Origin: Pseudomonadota bacterium
GTDB lineage: Bacteria; Pseudomonadota; Gammaproteobacteria; Burkholderiales; Rhodocyclaceae
Direction of reading: 5' to 3'
NCBI GenBank assembly: GCA_021849505.1
Contig: JAJZSW010000026.1
Span: forward strand, 1-32,164
DNA length: 32,164 nt
This document shows, in pieces, positions 1 to 8,549 of this stretch (the first letter of the stretch is position 1; each line of letters opens with the position of its first letter). The translations under genes were made by a program, and so were the position numbers. The notes under the pieces were generated by a model. That model was not told where the DNA came from. It was given only the letters and a program-made list of their open reading frames with translations, and did not search any database.

Positions 1-1
1 G

Positions 2-124
2 AAGCACCTGACCACGCCGAAGAAGGTCAAGCTGGACGATGGTTCGGAAGAGGATCACAAGATTGTCGACACCAAGGACCAGAAGGCGCTCACCAACCTC
101 GCCAGGTGGATCCTGTCGCATTGA
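2..124 (+). CDS. C-terminal fragment of a possible c-type cytochrome
   Basis: The window opens inside this gene; frame 2 reads 40 codons to a TGA at 122-124. The visible tail is charged (KKVKLDDGSEEDHK) and ends in TKDQKALTNLARWILSH. An ending of the form acidic/DxxAL..L..WILS is common in small class I cytochromes c, where the C-terminal helix packs on the haem. The CXXCH motif and the axial methionine would lie upstream of the window, so the assignment rests on the tail alone and is weak. A hairpin follows about 26 bp after the stop. Confidence 0.35.
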   Translation, partial: KHLTTPKKVKLDDGSEEDHKIVDTKDQKALTNLARWILSH

Positions 125-150
125 AGGCCTGATTTGAATTTATGGCAACC

Positions 151-186
151 AGGCGGCCGCTTTTGCGGCTGCCGCCTGCTTTGTTA
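151..186 (+). terminator. Hairpin with weak T tract after the partial gene
   Basis: AGGCGGC at 151-157 pairs with GCCGCCT at 171-177, and the inner CGC/GCG pair closes a TTTT loop with a small bulge. The run after the stem (GCTTTGTTA) has few Ts. It fits a modest intrinsic terminator for the gene ending at 124, placed before the toxin-antitoxin promoter. Confidence 0.5.
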
Positions 187-245
187 CGTGTGGGTTCGTC
201 AAGGCTGATTGCGGTGATGCTGGGAGGGTATACGTGAAGCTAGGT

Positions 246-279
246 TATAATGTATTCTGGTGTAATACAGGAGAATACA
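246..279 (+). promoter_or_regulatory. Promoter -10 and probable autoregulatory operator of the toxin-antitoxin pair
   Basis: A perfect TATAAT lies at 246-251. Directly on it is an inverted repeat, TGTATT (251-256) facing AATACA (264-269), and a further AATACA follows at 274-279, exactly 10 bp after the previous one and reaching the ribosome-binding region. I find no good -35. Ribbon-helix-helix antitoxins typically bind short palindromic and direct repeats over their own promoter, so this is the likely site of autorepression by the downstream antitoxin. Binding is inferred. Confidence 0.6.
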
Positions 280-280
280 C

Positions 281-562
281 ATGGCTTCAACCCCCGTTGC
301 GGTCCGCCTTGCCGATCCGCTGAAGGCACGGATGCGTGCGCTCGCCGAACAGCGCCGTCGCCCGATGCACTGGTTGATGCGCGAGGCCATCGAGCAATAT
401 GTGACGCGCGAAGAGCTGCGCGAAGCTTTCCGACAGGAAGCGCTCGATGCCTGGAACCACTATCAGACCACCGGTCTTCATGTGACCGGCGCGGAGGCGG
501 ATGCCTGGCTGGCCGAGCTGGAAGCCGGCAACGATGCTGAGCCGCCCCGAGCACATCCCTGA
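281..562 (+). CDS. Ribbon-helix-helix (CopG/ParD-like) antitoxin
   Basis: A 93-residue protein. Residues 5-12 (PVAVRLAD) form the expected beta strand, followed by two helices through about residue 43 (KARMRALAEQRRRPMHWLMREAI, given in outline), the plan of a CopG/Arc/MetJ-type DNA-binding dimer. The acidic, Ala/Trp-containing C-terminal half (residues 44-93) is the usual toxin-binding arm. The start is supported by AGGAG at 269-273, seven bases before the ATG. Its TGA overlaps the ATG of the toxin gene by one base (TGATG), which implies translational coupling. It should neutralise the toxin and repress its own promoter through the repeats at 251-279. The exact subfamily (ParD, RelB-like or other) cannot be fixed from sequence alone. 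Confidence 0.8.
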   Translation: MASTPVAVRLADPLKARMRALAEQRRRPMHWLMREAIEQYVTREELREAFRQEALDAWNHYQTTGLHVTGAEADAWLAELEAGNDAEPPRAHP

Positions 563-852
563 TGCCGCATCTGGTCTGGTCGGAACCGGCGCTGACCCAT
601 GTCCAGCGTCTGTATCGTTTTCTCGCCGAAAAGAATCCTGTTGCCGCCCAACGTGCGGTAAGGGCGATCCGCGCGGGTGTGGGCATCCTGGCGACGCATC
701 CGCAGGTAGGCCGCGTGGTCGAGGATATGGACGAGGCATTTCGCGACTGGCCGGTGGACTTCGGCGATAGTGGCTACGTCGTGCGCTATCGGGTGGACGG
801 CGAAAGGGTGACGATTCTGGCCGTGCGGCATCAGAAGGAAGCCGGATTTTGA
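562..852 (+). CDS. RelE/ParE-superfamily toxin
   Basis: A 96-residue protein with the compact RelE/ParE pattern: WSEPALTHVQRLYRFLAEKN at the N-terminus, a helical hairpin with AVRAIRAGVGILATHPQVGR, and the C-terminal strands GYVVRYRVDGERVTILAVRH. The terminal R-Y-R and H-Q-K-E region is where these toxins carry functional basic residues. The gene overlaps the antitoxin stop by one base. RelE members cleave mRNA on the ribosome and ParE members poison gyrase; the sequence does not decide between them, though the IxxHPxVGR element is common in ParE-like proteins. Full length with no frameshift, so probably active. It converges on nadA with 62 bp between, and that gap holds a copy of the dispersed repeat. 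Confidence 0.8.
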   Translation: MPHLVWSEPALTHVQRLYRFLAEKNPVAAQRAVRAIRAGVGILATHPQVGRVVEDMDEAFRDWPVDFGDSGYVVRYRVDGERVTILAVRHQKEAGF

Positions 853-887
853 ACTGACGACCGCGCTGGATCGCGACGCGCCAGTCC

Positions 888-915
888 CGCGTGCCGTCCT
901 GCCAGCGCTGACTTT
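888..915 (-). repeat. Copy A of the 28-bp dispersed repeat, at the nadA stop
   Basis: Read on the minus strand this begins inside the nadA stop codon (TGAAAGTC) and has the left block AAAGTC, an 11-base middle, and the right block GACGGCACGCG. It matches the window consensus AAAGTC-N11-GACGGCACCCG with four differences over 28 bases. It fills much of the gap between nadA and the toxin gene. No T tract or strong stem is evident in it, so a terminator role is not supported. Confidence 0.6.
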
Positions 916-2012
916 CAGGAGGCGTCGAGCATCCGCTGGAGGGCGATCTTGGCGAGTGTCGCCTCGTGCTCCGGCACCGTGATCTGATTGACGACGTTGC
1001 CGGCGGCGAGGTTTTCCAGCGTCCAGGCCAGGTGCTGCGGATCGATGCGCTGCATGGTCGAGCACATGCAGATCGTGTCGGCCATGAACTGCACGATCTT
1101 GCCTTCCGGCTTGACCTCGCCGGCGAGGCGCTCGACGAGGTTGAGTTCGGTGCCGACCAGCCAGCGCGTGCCGGGCGCGGATTCCTTGACGACGCGGATG
1201 ATGGTTTCGGTCGAGCCGACCGCATCCGATTGCGCACAGACCTCGAAGCTGCATTCCGGATGGGAGATCACCTTGCCCTCGGGATATTTTTCGCGGAAGC
1301 GCACGATTTGGCCGGGGTTGAACATCTGGTGCACGGAACAGTAGCCGTGCCAGAGGATGATCTTCGCGTCGCGGATCTGCTGCGGCGTGAGCCCGCCCAT
1401 TTCGAGGTCGGGATTCCAGATGACCATCCTGTCCATCGGGATGTCCATCTTGTGGCCGCTCCAGCGGCCGAGGTGCTGGTCGGGGAAGAACAGCACCTTC
1501 TCGCGGCGTCCGAACGACCACGCGAGGATCTTCGGTGCGTTGGACGAGGTGCAGACGATGCCGCCGTGCGCGCCGCAGAAGGCTTTGAGGTCGGCGGCGG
1601 AGTTGATGTAGGTGACCGGCGTGACCTGCTCGTCGGGGTTCAGCACGGTGGCCAGTTCGCGCCAGCAGCGCTCGACCTTGGCACGGTTGGCCATGTCGGC
1701 CATCGAGCAGCCGGCGGCGAGGTCGGGCAGGATGGAGATCTGTTCAGGGCGCGAGAGGATGTCGGCGACCTCGGCCATGAAATGCACGCCGCAGAAGACG
1801 ATGTACTCGGCGTCCGACTGCGATGCCAGGCGGGACAGCTTGAGCGAGTCGCCGGTGAGGTCGGCGTGCTTGAAGACGTCGGCGCGCTGATAGTGGTGGC
1901 AGAGGATGACGGCGCGCTGGCCGAGCTGCGCGCGGGCGGCGGCGATGCGTGCCTGCGCGTCCCGGTCGGACAGGGCGTTGAAGGGTTCGAACTGGATGGG
2001 TGCGGTCTGCAT
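915..2012 (-). CDS. nadA: Quinolinate synthase NadA
   Basis: A 365-residue enzyme that condenses iminoaspartate with dihydroxyacetone phosphate to make quinolinate, the first ring of de novo NAD synthesis, using an oxygen-sensitive [4Fe-4S] cluster. Visible family motifs: ILCHHYQR (residues 36-43), FCGVHFMAE (Cys74), IVCTSSNAP (Cys154), FPDQHLGRW, WHGYCSVH, ISHPECS and ADTICMCSTMQ (Cys315/317). The cysteines around 74, 154 and 315-317 are the plausible cluster ligands. The frame stays open far upstream, but the family N-terminus fits the ATG at 2012 (MQTAPIQF). No Shine-Dalgarno sequence is visible there. The gene is divergent from the CDF transporter and stands alone, without nadB or nadC in the window. 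Confidence 0.93.
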   Translation of the reverse strand: MQTAPIQFEPFNALSDRDAQARIAAARAQLGQRAVILCHHYQRADVFKHADLTGDSLKLSRLASQSDAEYIVFCGVHFMAEVADILSRPEQISILPDLAAGCSMADMANRAKVERCWRELATVLNPDEQVTPVTYINSAADLKAFCGAHGGIVCTSSNAPKILAWSFGRREKVLFFPDQHLGRWSGHKMDIPMDRMVIWNPDLEMGGLTPQQIRDAKIILWHGYCSVHQMFNPGQIVRFREKYPEGKVISHPECSFEVCAQSDAVGSTETIIRVVKESAPGTRWLVGTELNLVERLAGEVKPEGKIVQFMADTICMCSTMQRIDPQHLAWTLENLAAGNVVNQITVPEHEATLAKIALQRMLDAS

Positions 2013-2058
2013 GGAGGGTAGAATCGAAAGCCGTTCTAGAACCAAAGAGTATAGCGAC
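2013..2058. promoter_or_regulatory. Divergent nadA / CDF control region
   Basis: Only 46 bp separate the chosen starts. On the minus strand TATACT (2048-2053) is a plausible -10 for nadA. A perfect 10-bp palindrome, GTTCTAGAAC, lies at 2033-2042, between that -10 and the nadA start, where a repressor could act. I cannot assign a regulator. Neither gene has a clear -35. Confidence 0.4.
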
Positions 2059-3021
2059 TTGGCAGAAACACTCTCCTCCCCGCCCGGGCATGTTGACCCC
2101 GAACGCTTCCGCGCCGGGCAGCGCATCACCTGGGTCAGCGTCGCGGTCAATGTCGTGTTGACGGCGATGCAGGTGGTGGTCGGTTTCGTCGCGAACTCGA
2201 TGGCGCTGGTCGCCGATGCGATGCACACGCTGTCGGACATCATCGCAGATCTCTTCGTGCTCTGGGCGAACCGCAAGGGCGCCGAGGTCGCCGACGACGA
2301 GCATCCCTACGGCCACGGCCGCTACGAAACTGCCGCCTCGCTGGTGCTGGGCCTGCTGCTGACGATTACCGGCGTCGGCATCCTGGTGTCGGCGGCGGGG
2401 CGGCTGCAGGACATCGGCAACCTGCCTCCCGTTGGCGTGGCGGCGATGTGGGCCGCGATCATCACCCTGATCGGCAAGGAAGGCCTGTTCCGCTACATGC
2501 TGCGCGTCGCCGAGCGCCTGCGCTCGCCGATGCTGATCGCTAACGCCTGGCATGCGCGCGCCGATGCGCTCTCCTCGCTGGTCGTCGCCGCCGGCGTGGG
2601 CGGGGCGCTGCTCGGCTTCACCTTTGCCGATGCGGTGGCCGCCATCGTCGTCGGCGGCATGATCATCAAGGCCGGCCTCGGCTTCGCCTGGGAGGCGATG
2701 CGCGAACTGATCGACACCGGCCTGCCGGCCGCAGAGGTTGCTGCGATTCGTCAGACGCTGTCCGCCACGCCGGGCGTCGTCGACCTGCACGAGCTGCGCA
2801 CGCGGCGCATGGCGCATCGTGTTTTCGTCGATGTGCATGTCCAGGTGGATGGCGACATCACCGTGCGGGAAGGGCACGAGATCGGTGAGGAGGCCCGCAG
2901 GCGGGTTCTCGCGACCCACCCCGAGGTGCTGGACGTCCTGATCCACCTCGACCCCGAAAACGACAGCAACTTGAACCTTGAGCACAATAATGGTGCAGAT
3001 GGATCGCGCAATGCACCATGA
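2059..3021 (+). CDS. Cation diffusion facilitator (CDF) metal exporter
   Basis: A 320-residue inner-membrane protein with about six transmembrane segments and a cytoplasmic C-terminal domain. It should export divalent metal (Zn, Fe, Mn or similar) in exchange for protons. TM2 carries DAMHTLSD (His56, Asp60) and TM5 carries HARAD (His165, Asp169), the paired H-x3-D sites of the family; HPYGHGRYE follows TM2 as in most CDFs. The metal cannot be named. Start choice: the in-frame ATG at 2011 overlaps the nadA ATG, so I prefer the TTG at 2059, which gives MAETLSSPPG. This remains uncertain. The C-terminal tail after LDPEND is polar and unstructured and its codons coincide with the NtrC boxes of glnA. 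Confidence 0.85.
   Translation: MAETLSSPPGHVDPERFRAGQRITWVSVAVNVVLTAMQVVVGFVANSMALVADAMHTLSDIIADLFVLWANRKGAEVADDEHPYGHGRYETAASLVLGLLLTITGVGILVSAAGRLQDIGNLPPVGVAAMWAAIITLIGKEGLFRYMLRVAERLRSPMLIANAWHARADALSSLVVAAGVGGALLGFTFADAVAAIVVGGMIIKAGLGFAWEAMRELIDTGLPAAEVAAIRQTLSATPGVVDLHELRTRRMAHRVFVDVHVQVDGDITVREGHEIGEEARRRVLATHPEVLDVLIHLDPENDSNLNLEHNNGADGSRNAP
2981..2997 (+). promoter_or_regulatory. NtrC box 1 of glnA
   Basis: AGCACAATAATGGTGCA matches the NtrC consensus TGCAC-N7-GTGCA except at the first base. It lies inside the coding sequence of the CDF transporter, centred about 139 bp before the predicted sigma-54 transcription start, and 31 bp (about three helical turns) from box 2. Confidence 0.75.
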
Positions 3022-3028
3022 TTGTGCA
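3012..3028 (+). promoter_or_regulatory. NtrC box 2 of glnA
   Basis: TGCACCATGATTGTGCA is a full NtrC-type dyad with both TGCAC and GTGCA arms intact. It spans the stop codon of the CDF gene and is centred about -108 from the predicted start. Together with box 1 it nearly reproduces the enhancer spacing known at Escherichia coli glnAp2. Confidence 0.82.
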
Positions 3029-3101
3029 TCGCTTTCGCCGAAACGATCGCGGCATCGCGGCAAATCCCTTGCGCCACAATCTTCTATCCGGCACGCCGGC
3101 C

Positions 3102-3117
3102 TGGCACGCTAACTGCT
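3102..3117 (+). promoter_or_regulatory. Sigma-54 (-24/-12) promoter of glnA
   Basis: TGGCAC-GCTAA-CTGCT has the invariant GG and GC separated by exactly 10 bases, one mismatch from TGGCAC-N5-TTGCT. Transcription would start near 3128, giving a leader of about 47 nt that ends with AGGAG eight bases before the glnA ATG. Confidence 0.82.
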
Positions 3118-3174
3118 AAACTTTTTATCGTTTTTTCACCGATTTCTTCAGATCACTGACCAGGAGCAGCCCTC

Positions 3175-4584
3175 ATGACCCCCCAAGACGTCATCAAAAT
3201 GATTCAGGAAAAGGAAGTCAGGTTTGTCGACTTCCGCTTCACCGATATCCGCGGCAAGGAACAGCACGTCAGCGTGCCGGTGTCCGCGTTCAGCATGGAC
3301 AAGTTCGAGGACGGCCACGCCTTCGACGGCTCGTCGATTGCCGGCTGGAAGGGCATCCAGGCGTCCGACATGCAGATGATGCCGGATCCCGCCACCGCCT
3401 ACATCGACCCCTTCATGGACGAGACCACGCTGGTGATGTCCTGCGACGTGGTCGAGCCGGCCGACGGCAAGGGTTACGACCGCGATCCCCGCTCGATCGC
3501 CAAGCGCGCCGAGGCCTACCTCAAGTCCTCCGGCATTGGCGACACCGCCTACTTCGGCCCCGAGCCCGAGTTCTTCATCTTCGACAGCGTCGAGTGGAAA
3601 GTCGACATGTCCGGCTCCTACTGCAAGGTGTTCTCGGAAGAGGCCGCCTGGGCAACCGCCGAAAAGTTCGACGGCGGCAACACCGGCCACCGTCCGACCG
3701 TCAAGGGCGGCTACTTCCCGGTTCCGCCGGTCGACAGCCTGCACGACATCCGTTCGGCGATGGTGCTGGCGCTGGAAGATTGCGGGGTTCCCGTCGAAGT
3801 GCATCACCACGAAGTCGCGACCGCCGGACAGTGCGAGATCGGCACCGTTTTCAACACGCTGGTCCGTCGTGCAGACTGGACGCAGATCCTCAAGTACATC
3901 GTCCATAACGTCGCCCACAGCTACGGCAAGACCGCAACCTTCATGCCCAAGCCCATCGTCGGCGACAACGGCTCCGGCATGCACGTGCACCAGTCTATCT
4001 GGAAGGACGGCAAGAACCTGTTCGCGGGCAACGGTTACGCGGGTTTGAGCGAGTTCGCGCTCTACTACATCGGCGGCATCATCAAGCATGCCCGCGCACT
4101 GAACGCCATCACCAACCCCGGCACCAACAGCTACAAGCGCCTGGTGCCCGGCTTCGAAGCCCCGGTCAAGCTGGCCTACTCGGCCCGCAACCGCTCGGCC
4201 TCGATCCGCATTCCCTTCGTGCATAGCGACAAGGCACGCCGCATCGAGACCCGCTTCCCGGATCCGTCGTCGAACCCCTACCTGTGCTTCTCCGCGCTGA
4301 TGATGGCCGGCCTCGACGGCGTGCAGAACAAGATCCACCCGGGCGAGCCCGCCGACAAGAACCTCTACGACCTGCCGCCGGAAGAGGATGCCAAGATCCC
4401 GACCGTCTGCTCCTCGCTGGAACAGGCGCTCGAGTACCTCGACAAGGATCGCGAATTCCTGACCCGCGGCGGCGTCTTCAGCAACGAGTTCATCGATGCC
4501 TACATCGATCTCAAGATGGAAGAAGTGCAGAAGTTCCGCATGACCACCCATCCGGTCGAGTACGACATGTACTTCTCGCTGTAA
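3175..4584 (+). CDS. glnA: Glutamine synthetase type I
   Basis: 469 residues, the usual length of GS-I. It ligates ammonia to glutamate with ATP in a cytoplasmic dodecamer and is the main entry of ammonium into metabolism. Motifs: the N-terminal [13 protein letters not shown], the latch DGSSIAGW, the metal-binding EPEFFIFD, the [13 protein letters not shown]/metal region, NRSASIRIP, and NLYDLPPEE with Tyr398, the adenylylation site. The enzyme is therefore probably the GlnE-regulated beta subtype. AGGAG at 3162-3166 supports the ATG. Expression is expected to be NtrC/sigma-54 driven from 3102-3117 with the boxes at 2981-3028. A strong terminator follows, and the DUF4124 gene and ntrBC lie downstream. 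Confidence 0.97.
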   Translation: MTPQDVIKMIQEKEVRFVDFRFTDIRGKEQHVSVPVSAFSMDKFEDGHAFDGSSIAGWKGIQASDMQMMPDPATAYIDPFMDETTLVMSCDVVEPADGKGYDRDPRSIAKRAEAYLKSSGIGDTAYFGPEPEFFIFDSVEWKVDMSGSYCKVFSEEAAWATAEKFDGGNTGHRPTVKGGYFPVPPVDSLHDIRSAMVLALEDCGVPVEVHHHEVATAGQCEIGTVFNTLVRRADWTQILKYIVHNVAHSYGKTATFMPKPIVGDNGSGMHVHQSIWKDGKNLFAGNGYAGLSEFALYYIGGIIKHARALNAITNPGTNSYKRLVPGFEAPVKLAYSARNRSASIRIPFVHSDKARRIETRFPDPSSNPYLCFSALMMAGLDGVQNKIHPGEPADKNLYDLPPEEDAKIPTVCSSLEQALEYLDKDREFLTRGGVFSNEFIDAYIDLKMEEVQKFRMTTHPVEYDMYFSL

Positions 4585-4607
4585 GCCGAAATCCGGCAAC
4601 TGCGTTG

Positions 4608-4640
4608 AAAGGACGGGGTTCGCCCCGTCCTTTTTTATTT
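4608..4640 (+). terminator. Intrinsic terminator of glnA
   Basis: AAAGGACGGGG (4608-4618), loop TTCG, CCCCGTCCTTT (4623-4633), then TTTATTT. A perfect 11-bp stem with a stable UUCG tetraloop and a T-rich tail 24 bp after the glnA stop. It should separate glnA transcription from the DUF4124-ntrBC unit. Confidence 0.93.
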
Positions 4641-4654
4641 GCGGCAACTCGCGT

Positions 4655-4660
4655 TACACT
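4655..4660 (+). promoter_or_regulatory. -10-like element six bases before the DUF4124 start
   Basis: TACACT lies at 4655-4660 and the ATG begins at 4667, so a transcript started at the usual distance would begin at or within a base of the start codon. No Shine-Dalgarno precedes this ATG. The -35 region would fall in the T tract of the glnA terminator and is poor, so this is a candidate only. Confidence 0.35.
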
Positions 4661-4666
4661 GCGCAC

Positions 4667-5158
4667 ATGACGAAACGCATCCTCCCCATCCTCCTGCCGT
4701 TCTGTGCCGCCGCCTCGTTTCAGGCGCAGGCCAATACGCTCTACAAGTGCCAGGGGCCGGATGGCCGAACCACTTACACCAACCAGAAAATGGGGAAGGA
4801 CTGCGAGATCATTTCGCAGGACAAGCCGGTATCCACCTTCGCTGCCCCGCAGACGCAGAAGCCGAAGCAGGCAACGCCGGCCGATTTCCCGCGCGTCAAT
4901 GGCGACCAGCAGAAGGCGCGCGACAACGATCGCCGCGCGATCCTCGAGAAGGAACTGGCCAACGAACAGAAAAGTCTCGCCGCGGCGAAGAAGGAACTGG
5001 CCGACCAGGAAAACCTCATCCTGCCCGAAGAGCGTATCGCCGGCGGCGGCATCCAGGGTGCGAAGCGCGAAGCACGCATCCAGTCCTATCGCGACAAGGT
5101 GCAGTTGCACGAGCGCAATCTCGAATCGCTGCGCAAGGAACTGGCCAACCTGAAGTGA
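4667..5158 (+). CDS. DUF4124-domain periplasmic protein
   Basis: A 163-residue exported protein. Residues 1-22 form a signal peptide (basic MTKR, hydrophobic ILPILLPFCAAASF, cleavage near AQA-N). Next comes the short DUF4124 module (LYKCQGPDGRTTYTNQKMGKDC, given in outline), with a Y-x-C...Y-x-N pattern and a second cysteine that may form a disulphide. From about residue 80 a long charged helix, rich in Lys, Glu and Ala (ILEKELANEQKSLAAAKKEL), looks like a coiled coil. No enzymatic function is known for the family. It sits between glnA and ntrB, but there is no evidence in the sequence that it takes part in nitrogen sensing. Confidence 0.75.
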   Translation: MTKRILPILLPFCAAASFQAQANTLYKCQGPDGRTTYTNQKMGKDCEIISQDKPVSTFAAPQTQKPKQATPADFPRVNGDQQKARDNDRRAILEKELANEQKSLAAAKKELADQENLILPEERIAGGGIQGAKREARIQSYRDKVQLHERNLESLRKELANLK

Positions 5159-5193
5159 GTCCGGTCTGGCGCGCTTCTTGCGAAGGTTTTGCC

Positions 5194-6296
5194 ATGACCG
5201 CCCAGATCATTCCGCCAGATGTCCAGGCCGCCCTTGCCGGCCTCGATCTGCTTTCCTCCGCCGTCATCCTGCTGGACGAGCAGTTGCGCATTCGCCACTG
5301 CAATCCCGCCGCGGAAAATCTCTTTGCCGTCAGCCAGCGCGTCTGCCTCGGCATGCCGCTCGCCCAACTGCTGGGCACGCCGCCCGTGCTGATGGGCGCA
5401 CTGGAAAACGCGCTGCAGAACAAATGGAGCTATACCGGCCACGACTTCGTCGTCGCCCGCGAACACGGTGAAACGAGCGCCGCGCCGATTCATCTCGATT
5501 GCACCGTGACGCCGGTCGATACCCCCTACGCGCGGCTGTTGCTGGAGTTCCGGCCGATCGACCAGCAACTCAAGGCGGTACGCGAAGAGCGCGAGGCGGT
5601 GCAGCAGCGCGCCAACCAGGAGCTGATCCGCAACCTCGCTCACGAAATCAAGAATCCGCTCGGCGGCATCCGCGGTTCGGCACAACTCCTGGACAGCGAA
5701 CTGGCGCACATGGAGAACGCCGCCGAGTTGCGCGAATACACGCAGGTGATCATCGGCGAGGCGGACCGACTTCAGGATCTGATGCATCGCCTGCTGTCGT
5801 CCCATCGCGCCATGCAGCCCGCGCAGATCAGCATCCATGATGTGCTCGAACGCGTGCGGCGCCTGATCCATGCCGAGTTCCCGGGCGTGCGCGTCAAGCG
5901 CGACTACGATACCTCGCTGCCCGACATCACCGGCGACCGCGAGCAGTTGATCCAGGCCATCCTCAACATCGTGCGCAACGCCGCGCAAGCCATGAAGGGC
6001 GAAGGCGAAATCGTGACGCGCACGCGCGCCTTGCGGCAGGTGACGCTGGCGAAGAAGCGCTACCGGCTGGCACTGGAATTGCAGATCATCGACAACGGCC
6101 CGGGCATTCCCGCCGAGATTCGCGACCGCATCTTCTACCCGCTGGTGTCGGGACGCGAAGGCGGCACCGGGCTGGGGCTGGCGCTGGCGCAGAGTTTCGT
6201 CCAGCAGCACCACGGCAGCATCGAGGTGGAATCGCGGCCGGGACGCACCTGCTTCACCCTGCGCCTGCCGCTGCAAAACGGAGACGGAAGCAAAAA

Positions 6297-6300
<4 letters not shown>
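5194..6300 (+). CDS. ntrB: Nitrogen-regulation sensor kinase/phosphatase NtrB (GlnL)
   Basis: A 368-residue cytoplasmic histidine kinase without transmembrane segments. It has an N-terminal PAS domain (about residues 14-125), a dimerisation/phosphoacceptor helix with LAHEIKNPLGG (His150), and a HATPase domain with the N box NIVRNAAQAM (about 258), the G1 box DNGPGIP and the G2 box GGTGLGLALAQ. In this family PII/GlnB binding switches NtrB from kinase to phosphatase of NtrC when nitrogen is plentiful. The ATG at 5194 gives the conserved N-terminus and has GAAGG upstream. Longer in-frame reading upstream overlaps the DUF4124 gene in another frame and is rejected. It overlaps ntrC by ATGA. Confidence 0.95.
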
Positions 6301-7709
<1,409 letters not shown>

Positions 7710-7723
7710 TCAGGACGCCGGTT

Positions 7724-8413
7724 TTAGCGGAAGTCCGGGCGGCCGTCGCCATCCCGGTCTCGATCCCGGTCGCGACTGCGACGGTCATCCCGACGATCCT
7801 CTCGTCGGTCATCGCGGCCGCGACCGTTGCGATCATCGCGCTCCATGCGCGGCGGCTCGGCACGGCGTTCCGGCATGCGGCCCGGATCGATTTCCATCGG
7901 CCGGCGGCTTTCGCGCTCCATGTGCGGCGGGCGCGGCGGCTCCTGATGCACCGGCGGGGGCGCGACCTGGGGCATCGGTCTCTGTTCGTAACGCGGGGGC
8001 GGCACCGAGTACGGAACCGGCGCCGGTGGCGGAGGAGCACGGTGCTCGATGCGGGGCGGGGGTCCGGGCGGCACGACAACATGGGGGCGATCGCCGCGTT
8101 CCCAGCGGCCGCCATGGGAACGCCAGTGGTCACCATGGCGCTCCCAGCGATGGGGCGCCCAGTAGTAGCCCGGACGCGGCGCTTCCCAGCGGCCGGGAAT
8201 CCAGACGTAACGTGCGCCCACCCAGTTCCAGTAGCCGCCGATCCAGATGTAGCCGACCACCGGCGGCGTGCCGTAGTACTCATATTGAGGTGGCGGCGGA
8301 GCGACGCGCACCACCGGCGCGTCGTAATAGGGGTCATCCACGGGGACGACCGCACAGCCGCCGACCAGAATCGTTGCGCCTGCAAGAGCCGTCAGCAGCA
8401 GTTTGCCTTTCAT
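7724..8413 (-). CDS. YXWGXW-repeat lipoprotein with charged Arg/Asp tail
   Basis: A 229-residue lipoprotein. The signal peptide ends in a lipobox, LVGGC (Cys20). Residues about 45-105 contain tandem aromatic motifs (YIWIGGYWNW, YVWIPGRWEAP, YYWAPHRWE) typical of the YXWGXW repeat family found in proteobacterial envelope proteins. A proline-rich segment follows, and then a tail of Arg/Asp repeats ending DRDRDGDGRPDFR. The DxDxDG element resembles the acidic turns of calcium-binding thrombospondin type 3 repeats, but only one is present. AAAGGA lies before the ATG on the minus strand. It converges on ntrC with 14 bp between and no visible terminator. Role unknown; an outer-membrane or surface location is inferred from the lipobox. 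Confidence 0.75.
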   Translation of the reverse strand: MKGKLLLTALAGATILVGGCAVVPVDDPYYDAPVVRVAPPPPQYEYYGTPPVVGYIWIGGYWNWVGARYVWIPGRWEAPRPGYYWAPHRWERHGDHWRSHGGRWERGDRPHVVVPPGPPPRIEHRAPPPPAPVPYSVPPPRYEQRPMPQVAPPPVHQEPPRPPHMERESRRPMEIDPGRMPERRAEPPRMERDDRNGRGRDDRREDRRDDRRSRDRDRDRDGDGRPDFR

Positions 8414-8486
8414 TGGGTGTCCTTTCAGTTAACGAAGCCGGCCCGGTGTGCCGCCTCGCTTCGACTAACGCGAATTCGACCGGCTT

Positions 8487-8514
8487 TATATACGTGTTGA
8501 GCGAATTGTTACAA
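8487..8514 (-). promoter_or_regulatory. Promoter of the YXWGXW lipoprotein
   Basis: On the minus strand TTGTAA (8509-8514) and TATATA (8487-8492) are separated by 16 bp, a reasonable sigma-70 promoter about 73 bp before the lipoprotein ATG. It is transcribed away from birA. Confidence 0.5.
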
Positions 8515-8537
8515 AGACTTGCAACTGCCGGTGGCGC

Positions 8538-8543
8538 TATAGT
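8538..8543 (+). promoter_or_regulatory. -10 element of birA, adjacent to the start codon
   Basis: TATAGT at 8538-8543 is followed after only six bases by the birA ATG, and no Shine-Dalgarno is present. A transcript from it would be leaderless or nearly so. GACTTG at 8516-8521, 16 bp upstream, is a weak -35. Confidence 0.45.
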
Positions 8544-8549
8544 CGCGCC

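Noticed and set aside
2011..2058. ATG at 2011 as start of the CDF transporter
   Set aside because: It overlaps the nadA start codon head to head and adds a polar, non-family extension; TTG at 2059 is more plausible, though not proven.
3148..4647. 499-codon open frame on the minus strand opposite glnA
   Set aside because: It mirrors the third-position GC bias of glnA, has a low-complexity Val/Gly/Asp/His composition and no recognisable domain; glnA on the other strand is certain.
8448..8475. GTGCCGCCTCGC upstream of the YXWGXW lipoprotein as a truncated repeat copy
   Set aside because: It would need a four-base deletion and lacks the AAAGTC block; too weak to claim.
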